Shown piece after piece: positions 1 to 7,403 of a DNA stretch of 26,420 nt (position 1 is the first letter of the stretch; the number at the start of each line of letters is the position of its first letter). Source of the DNA: UBA509 sp038729325 (GTDB lineage Archaea > Thermoplasmatota > Thermoplasmata > Thermoplasmatales > Thermoplasmataceae); contig JAVYSG010000012.1 in NCBI GenBank assembly GCA_038729325.1, forward strand, positions 1 to 26,420, read 5' to 3'. The notes beneath the pieces are model-generated. The model ran no database searches and had not been told where the DNA came from. It was given only the letters and a program-made list of their open reading frames with translations. Position numbers and translations under genes: made by a program.

Positions 1-2
1 GT

Positions 3-305
3 TCATATGGGTGCATCAACACTGGATACTGCCAGTGGGGTAACTTTAACAGGTTTATATCAAGATTCGGCTTCTTCCGCCTCAAGGTAAGGGATCCAAA
101 CCAGTGCGCTACATGCCCCACAAAGGATTGTGCAAGCGCATGTCCTGTGGGGAATTACGGGCAGCCCGGGAGTTTCATCGCCACAGGGGAATACAGGGAC
201 AACAGATGCGTCGGCATCGGGGACTGCGTCAACGCCTGCCCATATGAAAACATCTTCTATTATGATGTCAGGCACTGGGTCAGGGAGAAAATATCCAAAA
301 AATGA
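3..305 (+). CDS. Polyferredoxin-like 4Fe-4S protein, C-terminal part (partial)
   Basis: The gene enters from the left edge in the frame that starts at base 3 and ends with TGA at 303-305, so only about 100 C-terminal residues are visible. They contain a CQWGNFNRF segment resembling the CxWxCPxG region of NapH/NosR/YccM-type membrane polyferredoxins. A ferredoxin cluster motif CATCPTKDCASACP follows. A second motif, CVGIGDCVNACP, lacks the usual second cysteine. Family knowledge suggests electron transfer with a membrane N-terminus, but that part lies outside the window. The gene is convergent with the next one, with 7 bases between the stops. An antisense ORF and a shifted-frame ORF here are shadows. 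The Fe-S assignment is firm; the exact family is inferred. Confidence 0.75.
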   Translation, partial: SYGCINTGYCQWGNFNRFISRFGFFRLKVRDPNQCATCPTKDCASACPVGNYGQPGSFIATGEYRDNRCVGIGDCVNACPYENIFYYDVRHWVREKISKK

Positions 306-312
306 TGATATT

Positions 313-1209
313 TCAGGATGTGACAGGGCTTTCGGAAGATGCAGGCGTTCTGTCAGGGACCGGCGAAAACATTCCCAGTACTATTTCGAAATAAAGAACC
401 ATTGAAGACATCATCGACAGTGCAAATATGAACCACGAAAGCCCGAAGGGACCATGAACAACAACAGGTTCAAGAAGGCCTGCTGTAGAGAGAGCGAAAA
501 TGAAAATGAACCACCCAACAAGCCTCCTGGATACCGCGTCCATCGATCTGCGATTACGGTAAACGTAGCTGAATGCGTAATAAACGGCATAAATCATAAT
601 TATGGAATAGGCAATGAGAAGCGGAATAACGGCTGGGGAATTACCCGCGATGGCAGGATCAGCAACCTGCATGAGCAGAAGAGCTGTTGAAATTCTCCTG
701 CCGAGTCCCGGGGAAAGCCTGAAAGCTATGAAGAACACCATTTCAGCAATCATCGGTGCAAGAAAGAGAAAGTTTGTAACAGAGAGCCCGAAATAGGCCA
801 GGTAAGAGACTGCTGATGATATTTCATGAAAATAGTATCCAAGGATTCTGAGAAACAGGGCCATAGATACCTCGTTCCAGCCAAGGATCAGTGCAAAAGC
901 AAGTGCCATGCCCCTCTTCATGGAATAATCCCGTTCCCTGACCGCAGTCCAGAGGATATAAACGATGGCAATGGCCATGGCGATCATGGAAATATTGGCT
1001 GCAAGAACAACGTTGAAAAATGTTCTTGGCATAGCCATATAGTAAATCAGGGCATCGAACATGCTGCCCATCATTGTGAGCAGGATGACTGATACTGAGA
1101 AACTTCTGAGAGTGAGGCCCCTGGAATTTTTTCTGAGGTATGCAATGATCCATATGATGAAACCTGTCATCACTGCCTCTGTAATGATGACCCAGGGGAG
1201 ATTCAGCAT
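313..1209 (-). CDS. Uncharacterised multi-pass membrane protein
   Basis: This 298-residue protein is very hydrophobic, with about eight predicted membrane helices separated by short basic loops such as YLRKNSRG, VRERDYSMKRG and YVYRNRRS. The positive loops suggest a defined topology. The C-terminal tail (PVPDRTPASSESPVTS) is hydrophilic. The ATG at 1207-1209 is preceded by a GGAGGGG Shine-Dalgarno-like sequence 1-2 nt upstream, which is rather close. I recognise no catalytic motif or family. It diverges from tsr3 and converges on the polyferredoxin gene. A membrane partner of that ferredoxin is possible, but the opposite orientation does not support an operon. Confidence 0.7.
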   Translation of the reverse strand: MLNLPWVIITEAVMTGFIIWIIAYLRKNSRGLTLRSFSVSVILLTMMGSMFDALIYYMAMPRTFFNVVLAANISMIAMAIAIVYILWTAVRERDYSMKRGMALAFALILGWNEVSMALFLRILGYYFHEISSAVSYLAYFGLSVTNFLFLAPMIAEMVFFIAFRLSPGLGRRISTALLLMQVADPAIAGNSPAVIPLLIAYSIIMIYAVYYAFSYVYRNRRSMDAVSRRLVGWFIFIFALSTAGLLEPVVVHGPFGLSWFIFALSMMSSMVLYFEIVLGMFSPVPDRTPASSESPVTS

Positions 1210-1288
1210 GCCCCTCCATCAGGGTTTAATATTATAATCTTCCCGGAGGCATGGAAAATTCAATGAGTGGGCCGGGCATATACAATGG

Positions 1289-1810
1289 ATGCCAGAAGTT
1301 GCAAAGGCTTCTCAGAAACCAGGAATATTCTTTGTCTATCTTGGGGAGGATGATCCTGCAAAATCAACAATGCTGAAGCTCAAGCGGTTTGGCCTCGCTG
1401 AAAAGGCAGGTGTAAGGAAGGTAGCTCAGACACTTTCGCTGACTCCCTTTGCAGATATCTATGTCAGTCCGGCCGATGGTGCAATAATTCTGGAGCGCGG
1501 GCTGTCTGTTATAGATGGATCATGGGCAAAAATAGACGGCATCAGGGGCCTTCATCTCAGATTCCCGAGAAAGCTGCCTTTGCTGGTCCCGGCAAATCCC
1601 GTCAATTTCGGGAAGCCAGGAAAACTCTCATCGGTTGAGGCCGTATCAGCTGCCCTGTACATCTGCGGGTTCGCAGATACAGCAACGCTCTTACTGTCAA
1701 AATTCAACTGGGGAATACAGTTCCTCAATGTAAACAGGGATCCTCTTGCGGAATATTCCTCATGCAGGAGTCAGGAGGAAATAATAAAGGCACAGTCACT
1801 GTTTTTCTGA
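1289..1810 (+). CDS. tsr3: Tsr3: rRNA aminocarboxypropyltransferase (DUF367)
   Basis: This 173-residue protein matches the Tsr3 family, which transfers the 3-amino-3-carboxypropyl group of SAM to a methylated pseudouridine near the decoding site of small-subunit rRNA. Family blocks visible are DDPAKSTMLKLKRFGLA (residues 22-38), the LTPFADIYVSPAD block, VIDGSWAKI, LPLLVPANPVNFGKPGKLSSVEA, and a C-terminal FNWGIQFLNVNRDPLAEY. Most homologues have DCSW where this one has DGSW. ATG 1289 gives a normal N-terminus; a better Shine-Dalgarno plus ATG at 1245-1253 is in another frame that closes quickly. A TATA-like TTTAATATT lies at about 1225-1233. The 3' end overlaps the convergent PP-loop gene by 15 nt. 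Confidence 0.88.
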   Translation: MPEVAKASQKPGIFFVYLGEDDPAKSTMLKLKRFGLAEKAGVRKVAQTLSLTPFADIYVSPADGAIILERGLSVIDGSWAKIDGIRGLHLRFPRKLPLLVPANPVNFGKPGKLSSVEAVSAALYICGFADTATLLLSKFNWGIQFLNVNRDPLAEYSSCRSQEEIIKAQSLFF

Positions 1811-3223
1811 TTTTTCCCACGAACCGCCTGTGTAGGTGTATGAAACGGGCGCATACTGGCTGATTATCTTCATTATACCTTCCCGGTAGCGGTCCGGTAC
1901 GTGCTGAAAGAGCTGTTCCTCCCCAGGCAGAAGATGCATACCGGAAACATGCTGCAGTCTCTCCATTTCGCTGGTTTCAATGAAGCCGAGCCTGGCCTTC
2001 ATGTAATTGAGTTCATCGGTGTCAAGCCTCATCTTTTCTCTGGAAACATTATCCTTAAGATTCTCAATGGATTCAGTTGAATACAGGATATCGTGGGGAT
2101 CACCCCCGGCTGAGAGAATGAACATAAGTATGCCAAGGCACTTTGAGCATTTTCCACATGGAATAATTTTACCCTTGATGCTCCTGCAGGAATGGCAGGA
2201 TCTCTGAAGCCTGAAGAGGTCCGGATACCTCTTTATGAGGATATTTTCAACCACACCTCCGGTAACCGGGTAAACAGCACTCCATACAGTGAAGTCAATG
2301 CCCTTGGAGTGAAGATATCCGGTCATGAATCTGTTGAAATCCAGTGTCTGGTCATAGATGCCGTAGTAGTGCCTGATCCCGTGAAACGGCTGCATGTCAG
2401 AGGGATCGTCGAACTCATCTCCAAGAACTGCACCATTTATTCCGTGTTTAATTGCAACTGGAATCATGGACATTACGTAAACAGGGAAAATGAAAAGCTG
2501 AACAGGATATGTATCTGTCTTGGTATTTATGATACGCTGATCAAGTATCGTCATGTTCCTCAGTACATAGCGGTAGAACCTGTCAACATTTGACCAGACC
2601 TTGTGTACATTTGAAAATTCCGCGCTGTAATAGTCATAAGCGGTCTTTGCAGTGAGCCAGTGCCCTCCAGATTCATTGAAATAAAAAGCATGCGTGTCCG
2701 GGTCGATATCCTTCAACATACCGTATGACAGCAGGCTTTCTTTCCCGCCTGAAGAGAGAACAGCATTACTTTTTCCCGGAATTTTTCTGGGAATATCCTC
2801 GAATTCGGATGTTGCCAATACAAGCGTATTGCCGTTGGAATTTTCTTCAGTTATATCTTCATCACCCGGGACATATTCCTGTTTGAAAAACTCATATCTT
2901 CTTCTTGCAAGCTTGTTGATGAATACTTCCCGGTTGTTGATCCTGACGAATTCCTGTATGGCAGCAACATCAGATTTTGAGGCTGGAAAATTCAGAGTCA
3001 GTTTTCTGGAGAAAAGGCAGAAATTAATTGCAGGCATCGCAAGTACCAGACCAGCCAGATTCCTGTCGGCATCTATGCTGTCTGAATAGGAAAATATCAT
3101 GTGGAACTTAAGTGTGCCTTCTTCTCTCTCCAGGCTAATGTCCCCCTCTATCATGCGGTCTCCGTAGGCCGTCGGGGTTACGGTAATATTCCGGAATTCA
3201 CATATTTTCTGAAGATATGACAT
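1796..3223 (-). CDS. PP-loop (adenine nucleotide alpha hydrolase-like) protein with five-Cys motif
   Basis: This 475-residue protein has a PP-loop signature SSGGKESLLSYGML at residues 157-170, typical of ATP-pyrophosphatases that adenylate a substrate. Other conserved-looking blocks are NESGGHW (183-189), VWSNVDRFYRYV (209-220), FIFPVYVMSMIP (244-255), GDEFDDP (268-274) and HYYGIYDQ (285-292). A cluster CHSCR / CGKCSKC (C343, C346, C356, C359, C362) probably binds zinc or an Fe-S cluster. The overall plan (N-terminal domain, PP-loop, C-terminal Cys cluster) resembles MurL, the UDP-MurNAc-L-Ala-L-Glu epimerase, but I cannot show orthology. It is the last gene of a three-gene operon; its ATG follows the DUF1611 stop codon with no spacer. 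The reaction is unknown. Confidence 0.85.
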   Translation of the reverse strand: MSYLQKICEFRNITVTPTAYGDRMIEGDISLEREEGTLKFHMIFSYSDSIDADRNLAGLVLAMPAINFCLFSRKLTLNFPASKSDVAAIQEFVRINNREVFINKLARRRYEFFKQEYVPGDEDITEENSNGNTLVLATSEFEDIPRKIPGKSNAVLSSGGKESLLSYGMLKDIDPDTHAFYFNESGGHWLTAKTAYDYYSAEFSNVHKVWSNVDRFYRYVLRNMTILDQRIINTKTDTYPVQLFIFPVYVMSMIPVAIKHGINGAVLGDEFDDPSDMQPFHGIRHYYGIYDQTLDFNRFMTGYLHSKGIDFTVWSAVYPVTGGVVENILIKRYPDLFRLQRSCHSCRSIKGKIIPCGKCSKCLGILMFILSAGGDPHDILYSTESIENLKDNVSREKMRLDTDELNYMKARLGFIETSEMERLQHVSGMHLLPGEEQLFQHVPDRYREGIMKIISQYAPVSYTYTGGSWEKSEKQ

Positions 3224-4255
3224 CTACGGGTAATCAACCGCCTCAAAAAGCTTCTCCGGTTGCGAACTGAGGGGATCAAAGACAGGTATTCCGAATCTTG
3301 CCTCAAGTTTCATTATCTCGTCTGCCACCTCATTGCTGTTCATATTTTCCCTGTTTATTGAGATGGCAATGACCTTCCTGTCTGAAAGCATCTCCAGTAT
3401 CCGTATGTATTTCTCAAGATCTGGAATGGGATAATCAGGAAAACCGTCAAAGACCAGCCTCCTGGGTGCATGCTGGAGAATTATGCCATCCGGCCGCAGC
3501 GCACCTATGATCTCAAAGCTCCCGGGATAGGCAGGATGCAGTACCGATCCCTGGCCTTCTATGAACATAACATCCGGATGTTCCTGTTCCCATGCCTCAA
3601 CCGCAACTTTTTCAAGCCCTCCGGGAATGAAGTCGTTAATCATGGAATCTATGACCACAGTGTGATCAAATCCCTGCATCCAGGCGGTCTGCCCCGTTCC
3701 CACCATGGTTGCGGCTATTCCTCTCTGCCTAAGAGTATTGGTCAGTATGACAGCAGTTGTTCTTTTTCCTATTGCACTGTCAGTGCCAAGAACAGCGATC
3801 CTGCGGGCGCCTATCTCCCTGACCCTGCCCAGGTAAGGAGGTTTCATGTCCCTGAACATCTTTCTCACATCAGTTATGGTGCAGCTTTTTTTTGCGGCAA
3901 TTGCAGCAAATTCAGGATCGTCGCTGATGAACTCATGCAGCCCGCTGACAACATTGAGGCCGGAAGAAAGAGCATCTGTTATGAAATGCCGGTATTCGGC
4001 GGGGATATATCCTCCATCTGTGGCAATTCCCACAACAAGAGTATCAGCACCCAGCTTTATGCCCTCACTGACACTGCTGATTATTGGAATATTGTTTGGT
4101 GTTCCTGTCAGAACAGCACCTGCGTCCTGTCCGTATTTGGTTGAATCTATGACGGATGTGACCCTGAATCTCCTTGTATATCTGACCAGGCCGTTCGCAG
4201 TCTTTCCATAGGTTGTGCCAAAAACACCTTCAGCAAGCACTACTGCGTTGTCCAT
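3224..4255 (-). CDS. DUF1611 family P-loop protein (DgcN-like)
   Basis: This 343-residue protein has the two-domain DUF1611 layout. An N-terminal Rossmann-like domain (about 1-140) carries VVGIATDGGYIP. A C-terminal SIMIBI-type P-loop domain has Walker A GTDSAIGKRTTA (157-168), MVGTGQTAWMQG (184-195), a Walker B-like FIEGQGS (231-237), and HAPRR/FDGFPDYPIPDLEKYI. In proteobacteria and haloarchaea a member, DgcN, N-acetylates D-glutamate and works with an enolase-superfamily racemase; whether this homologue does the same is inference. Its start overlaps the end of the PLP gene by 16 nt and its stop abuts the PP-loop gene, so the three are very likely co-translated. No dipeptide epimerase is adjacent; the enolase-superfamily gene at 16346 looks like a sugar-acid dehydratase. 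Confidence 0.85.
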   Translation of the reverse strand: MDNAVVLAEGVFGTTYGKTANGLVRYTRRFRVTSVIDSTKYGQDAGAVLTGTPNNIPIISSVSEGIKLGADTLVVGIATDGGYIPAEYRHFITDALSSGLNVVSGLHEFISDDPEFAAIAAKKSCTITDVRKMFRDMKPPYLGRVREIGARRIAVLGTDSAIGKRTTAVILTNTLRQRGIAATMVGTGQTAWMQGFDHTVVIDSMINDFIPGGLEKVAVEAWEQEHPDVMFIEGQGSVLHPAYPGSFEIIGALRPDGIILQHAPRRLVFDGFPDYPIPDLEKYIRILEMLSDRKVIAISINRENMNSNEVADEIMKLEARFGIPVFDPLSSQPEKLFEAVDYP

Positions 4256-5205
4256 GTTTTGTTTCTCCCTGTCAGTACAACAACAATGTCCTTTGGCTCG
4301 GATTTCCTGTTTATTACGTGATCCACTGCGGCAAGTGAGGATGCAGATGCGGGCAGCACAGACAGCATTTCAAAATGCTCTATGAGCGTGCTGTAGCGGT
4401 ACATCTCATCATCTGAAACGTACGTTGCCATGCCGTTGCTCCTGTACAGAGCGTTGAGAGCTTTCTGCCCGTCGTATGATCTGTACGCCACCAGTGGCTC
4501 TGAAGCCTTTGTCTCCCTTATTATGGAAGGCTCAAGCTCAATGAGAGTGCGATTTTTACGTTTCCATGATGCTACAATAGGATTGCCGTTTGGAGTACTT
4601 GAACCAATGAATCTTGGAATCTTCCTGATCACGCCTCTCCTCTGCATTTTCTCAAAGCCTGAAAATATGCCGGCCAGTGTTGTGCCGTTCCCCAGCGGGA
4701 CAGACACGTATCCAGGTGATCGGCCAAGCTGTGAGACTATTTCGTAGGCTATGGTCTCATATCCTTCCATATCTATCTCCGAGTTAACAGATCCAGGGCT
4801 GGAGTCGTACCATGCCTCGCTGCTGGACTTGTCTCTCATGAATTCCACAAGATCCTCGTATTTGGCCTGAACCTCAAGTATTTCGGCTCCGTTTCCCCTT
4901 ATCTCTTCATTTCTGTCTCCGGAGTAATATTCCGGTACAGCCACCACGGACTTCATTCCGTAGAGGTTGGCGAAATAGGAAATCGATGCGCCGTAATTGC
5001 CGCAAGTTGCAAGTGAAATTGTATCGTAGCCTTTCTCCCTGGCCTTGAGTACATGCAGCTTTGAGATACGGTCTTTCTGGGTTCCTGTGATTCCTGCCCC
5101 TTCAAACTTTATATAAAGGTTCTTAAGTTTGAGGGCGCGTTCAAGGTTTCTAGCTCTAAAAAAAGGTGTTTTTCCAGGAGGTTCGTCCTCTTCTATTCCT
5201 TCCAT
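4240..5205 (-). CDS. Threonine synthase-like PLP enzyme (fold type II), substrate unknown
   Basis: This 321-residue protein has the fold-type II PLP core. TQKDRIS (42-48) holds the probable Schiff-base Lys44. ATCGNYGASISYFA (66-79) is the substrate carboxylate loop. VPLGNGTTLAG (169-179) is the phosphate-binding loop. VVLTGRNKT near the C-terminus caps the active site. It is shorter than usual threonine synthases and lacks their N-terminal zinc or extended region, so it could be a lyase, a racemase or a beta-substituting synthase. It starts the operon with DUF1611 and the PP-loop protein. A TATA box (TTTATATA on the minus strand) at 5257-5264 implies a leader of about 30 nt. No strong Shine-Dalgarno precedes ATG 5205. 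Confidence 0.85.
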   Translation of the reverse strand: MEGIEEDEPPGKTPFFRARNLERALKLKNLYIKFEGAGITGTQKDRISKLHVLKAREKGYDTISLATCGNYGASISYFANLYGMKSVVAVPEYYSGDRNEEIRGNGAEILEVQAKYEDLVEFMRDKSSSEAWYDSSPGSVNSEIDMEGYETIAYEIVSQLGRSPGYVSVPLGNGTTLAGIFSGFEKMQRRGVIRKIPRFIGSSTPNGNPIVASWKRKNRTLIELEPSIIRETKASEPLVAYRSYDGQKALNALYRSNGMATYVSDDEMYRYSTLIEHFEMLSVLPASASSLAAVDHVINRKSEPKDIVVVLTGRNKTWTTQ

Positions 5206-5256
5206 CTCTATTCACTCAGGACATAAGCCTGATTGAGTCCTGTTAGAAAATTGAAC

Positions 5257-5264
5257 TATATAAA
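5257..5264 (-). promoter_or_regulatory. TATA box of the PLP/DUF1611/PP-loop operon
   Basis: The minus-strand sequence GTTTATATAG covers 5256-5265. An archaeal start site about 26 nt downstream would lie near 5234, ahead of the ATG at 5205. The position is visible; promoter activity is inferred. Confidence 0.5.
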
Positions 5265-5297
5265 CATATTGGCTATCATTTTAATCAAAACGTTCGT

Positions 5298-5317
5298 CGG
5301 AGAATCTGAATTTTCCG
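5298..5317 (-). terminator. Hairpin downstream of dtdA
   Basis: An 8-bp inverted repeat (CGGAGAAT / ATTTTCCG) with a 4-nt loop and one wobble pair lies about 70 nt past the dtdA stop. Reading on the minus strand it is followed by a mixed T-containing stretch rather than a clean T run, so termination or 3'-end protection is only a guess. Confidence 0.3.
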
Positions 5318-5389
5318 ATGTCCGTCAAAATCTTATATATTATATAAAAAAAATATTATGACATGCACTATATATATAAAAATGCACAG

Positions 5390-6184
5390 TTAAATTCTTA
5401 TGATCTCCAGACCAAGAGAATCCGCAACCGACATAACAATTTCCCGTGCCCTGGACTTTGTTCCCTTGCGATCAATGACAAATCCACGGCAGCCTGGTGT
5501 CTTCTCGACGCTCTGCCTTATCAGTTCCTCGCTGATGTTTTCCAGCGCGTGCTTGGAGATCATATGACCCATGGCGATTGTGTTTTCAATGGAATATTCA
5601 GTTATCTTGGGCATATAGTGACCTCCGCCAATACCAACAAAGGCTCCGTTGAAATTCCTCCTCTCGGCAAAAATGCCTCTGATTATGTCATCCTGTGCCT
5701 CGGGATTATTCCACTGCGTTTCGGTTGTACCTATTTCCATGTAGAAGTGAGGAATGTCAAGCGCCGGTCCGTGATGTGTTGCTTCATACGTGACCTTGAA
5801 TTCCTCGCCTCTGTATGTGCTGTGCATCTCCAGAAGGGCAGAAGTCATATCATACGGTGCGGTCGGAGAAAGCCTGCCGACAGTTCCTCCCAGTTTTGCC
5901 TCGCTGAAGTTACCGGTAGGATGGACAGTCAGGCTTTTTATGTCAGCAGCCGAGGAATGCCGTGAGAGGAATATCACAACATCAATTGCCTGAGAAATAC
6001 CGTCAAGACCAGAATCGAGTGTATCCATGTACAGGTGTCTCCTCTGGATATAACTGAACAGATAATCCCCATGCCTCAGTATGCTGTTATTTCCATCAAG
6101 AGGCTGGAAATCCACAGTCTCCAGCAACCTCTCAGACATTGCCACGCTGGCCTGATCCTCCTTCGATCCTATTATGAGCCGCAT
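5390..6184 (-). CDS. dtdA: D-aminoacyl-tRNA deacylase, archaeal DtdA (DTD2) type
   Basis: This 264-residue protein hydrolyses D-amino acids from mischarged tRNAs and acts in the cytosol. Family blocks are clear: FLSRHSSAADIKSLTVHPTG (72-91), VTYEATHHGP (131-140), EIGTTETQWNN (150-160) and GIGGGHYMPKITEY (184-197), where His and Glu residues supply metal or catalytic ligands. The length is normal for the archaeal/plant family. ATG 6184 is preceded by GGAAGGTT 3-4 nt upstream, in the 12-nt gap after the ferritin-like gene, so the two are probably one transcript. It lies just upstream of, and in the same direction as, an operon that may make or use D- or unusual amino acids. Confidence 0.93.
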   Translation of the reverse strand: MRLIIGSKEDQASVAMSERLLETVDFQPLDGNNSILRHGDYLFSYIQRRHLYMDTLDSGLDGISQAIDVVIFLSRHSSAADIKSLTVHPTGNFSEAKLGGTVGRLSPTAPYDMTSALLEMHSTYRGEEFKVTYEATHHGPALDIPHFYMEIGTTETQWNNPEAQDDIIRGIFAERRNFNGAFVGIGGGHYMPKITEYSIENTIAMGHMISKHALENISEELIRQSVEKTPGCRGFVIDRKGTKSRAREIVMSVADSLGLEIIRI

Positions 6185-6196
6185 TTCAACCTTCCA

Positions 6197-6652
6197 TCAG
6201 GAAACGCGGGATTCTATAAAATCGAAATACAGTCTGTCTGCCTTGGCCACCATGGCTGATTTTTCAGATCTGACAGTCTCCAGCAATTTTGATCTTCCGG
6301 TATCCTTAATTCTTCCCGCTGTCCTCTCGTATTCGTGAAGCGAATCCGATTCAGTTTTTGATATGAACAGGAGCACACTCTGGAGATTCCCCAGATCCAC
6401 TTCTTCATTCATAGCCAGGTGGTCTGTAGCATGTATGTTCCTGTATCTGCCGGTTTTCTGTCTGATATCACTTTTTCTGATATTGCTTTCCTCAAGGTAT
6501 GCAGCAATGTTTTCATGGCCCTTGGCAAAGGTATTGAGAAACATCTTTATGTTGTCCAGTGAGGCTTTGTTCTCAAGATCTGAATAAATTCTGGCAAGTT
6601 CCTCCTCGGATTCCGCCAGGTCCTTAAGCGAATATCTTTCATATGATTTCAT
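6197..6652 (-). CDS. Small ferritin-like/rubrerythrin-like helical protein
   Basis: This 151-residue protein is almost entirely helical. The spacing of acidic and histidine residues resembles a ferritin-like four-helix bundle: ESEEELARIYSDLE (14-27), then FAKGHENIAAYLEE (42-55), then ESDSLHEYER (101-110) and a last helix with E130. In such bundles paired helices carry ExxH-type di-iron ligands; here HE at 46-47 could serve, but the full ligand set is not obvious. No CxxC rubredoxin domain is present. The gene precedes dtdA with a 12-nt gap. A TATA-like stretch lies near 6680-6705. A simple coiled bundle without metal is an alternative. Confidence 0.65.
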   Translation of the reverse strand: MKSYERYSLKDLAESEEELARIYSDLENKASLDNIKMFLNTFAKGHENIAAYLEESNIRKSDIRQKTGRYRNIHATDHLAMNEEVDLGNLQSVLLFISKTESDSLHEYERTAGRIKDTGRSKLLETVRSEKSAMVAKADRLYFDFIESRVS

Positions 6653-6849
6653 TTCTGATTATGACTATTCATCAATAATGTATTAACGTTGTGTAAGCTT
6701 AAATTCCAATTTTTTAACCATGGAGAAACGCAGTATCGTGTCAAAGCGTAAAGGGGCCTGCTTACATGACAGGAGCACACCCTCCTCAGGTACAGGACTT
6801 CTCTTCATAATGGTAGAGAAAAAGAGCAAAATGGAAGTAAGAATGGATT

Positions 6850-7248
6850 CTAAGAATACATTACGTGGCTGTCAAGATCTTTCACCAGCGACGCCAGCCT
6901 TCCAGCAAATTCCGAAGACCGGGAAAGATGAAACTCATTCCTGAGATCGTCATAATCTGCATGAACTACATAAACGGAATTATTTTCCTGGTAAATCAGG
7001 ACCTTGGAAGGAAGTTCAATGCCTATTTCCGGATTTTCCTCAATGAGATGTGTTCCCACAAGTGGCGATCCGAATATTATAACCTTTTCCGGTCTGAGGG
7101 CAAGGCCCACCTTCGCTGCATTTCCCTGATGGTCAACAGTGGCGAAGACATCAACATTCCTGGATTTCAGGAATTCATACACTCTGTTGCATGTTTCATC
7201 AAAACTGTATGCGCTTTTTTCCCTGTGGAGCTTTACCATTTCTATCAT
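6850..7248 (-). CDS. DUF302 family protein
   Basis: This 132-residue protein has the DUF302 pattern: an N-terminal YSFDETCNRVYEFLKSRNVDVFATVDH, then LRPEKVIIFGSPLVGTHLIEENPEIGIELPSKVLIYQ, and a final VYVVHADYDDL. DUF302 proteins are small alpha/beta proteins of unknown role. The ORF can start at ATG 7248 or ATG 7239. The TATA box (GTATATAA on the minus strand, 7267-7274) is about 22 nt before ATG 7248, which favours a leaderless message starting there. It diverges from valS. About 200 nt separate it from the ferritin-like gene downstream; I see no convincing gene in that gap. Confidence 0.85.
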   Translation of the reverse strand: MIEMVKLHREKSAYSFDETCNRVYEFLKSRNVDVFATVDHQGNAAKVGLALRPEKVIIFGSPLVGTHLIEENPEIGIELPSKVLIYQENNSVYVVHADYDDLRNEFHLSRSSEFAGRLASLVKDLDSHVMYS

Positions 7249-7266
7249 TACTCATATGACTTTCTG

Positions 7267-7274
7267 TTATATAC
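7267..7274 (-). promoter_or_regulatory. TATA box of the DUF302 gene
   Basis: GTATATAA on the minus strand lies about 22 nt before ATG 7248, consistent with leaderless transcription. The motif is seen; its function is inferred. Confidence 0.5.
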
Positions 7275-7373
7275 GACTTGCAGCAAAGCGATTTTTCCAG
7301 GAGCCGGACGGGGCAACGCCACCATAATTTCCATGTGTTAACATGTTGTTCAGGCATGGAGGATATGAAAATG

Positions 7374-7382
7374 GTTTTAATT
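7374..7382 (+). promoter_or_regulatory. TATA box of valS, decides the start
   Basis: GTTTTAATT is centred about 26 nt before ATG 7404. It supports a leaderless valS message and argues against the longer reading from ATG 7278, whose extra 42 residues have no similarity to ValRS. Confidence 0.5.
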
Positions 7383-7403
7383 GTCAACATCCTAACCAAC
7401 AGA

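Noticed and set aside
3470..4144. 224-codon plus-strand ORF inside the DUF1611 gene
   Set aside because: Antisense shadow; no domain, and the real frame carries the P-loop motifs.
6720..6944. 74-codon plus-strand ORF between the ferritin-like and DUF302 genes
   Set aside because: Low-complexity, charged and without family features; it overlaps the DUF302 3' end by about 95 nt, and its upstream signals are weak.
7278..7403. N-terminal extension of ValRS
   Set aside because: The 42 extra residues are unlike ValRS, and a TATA box lies inside them 26 nt before ATG 7404.
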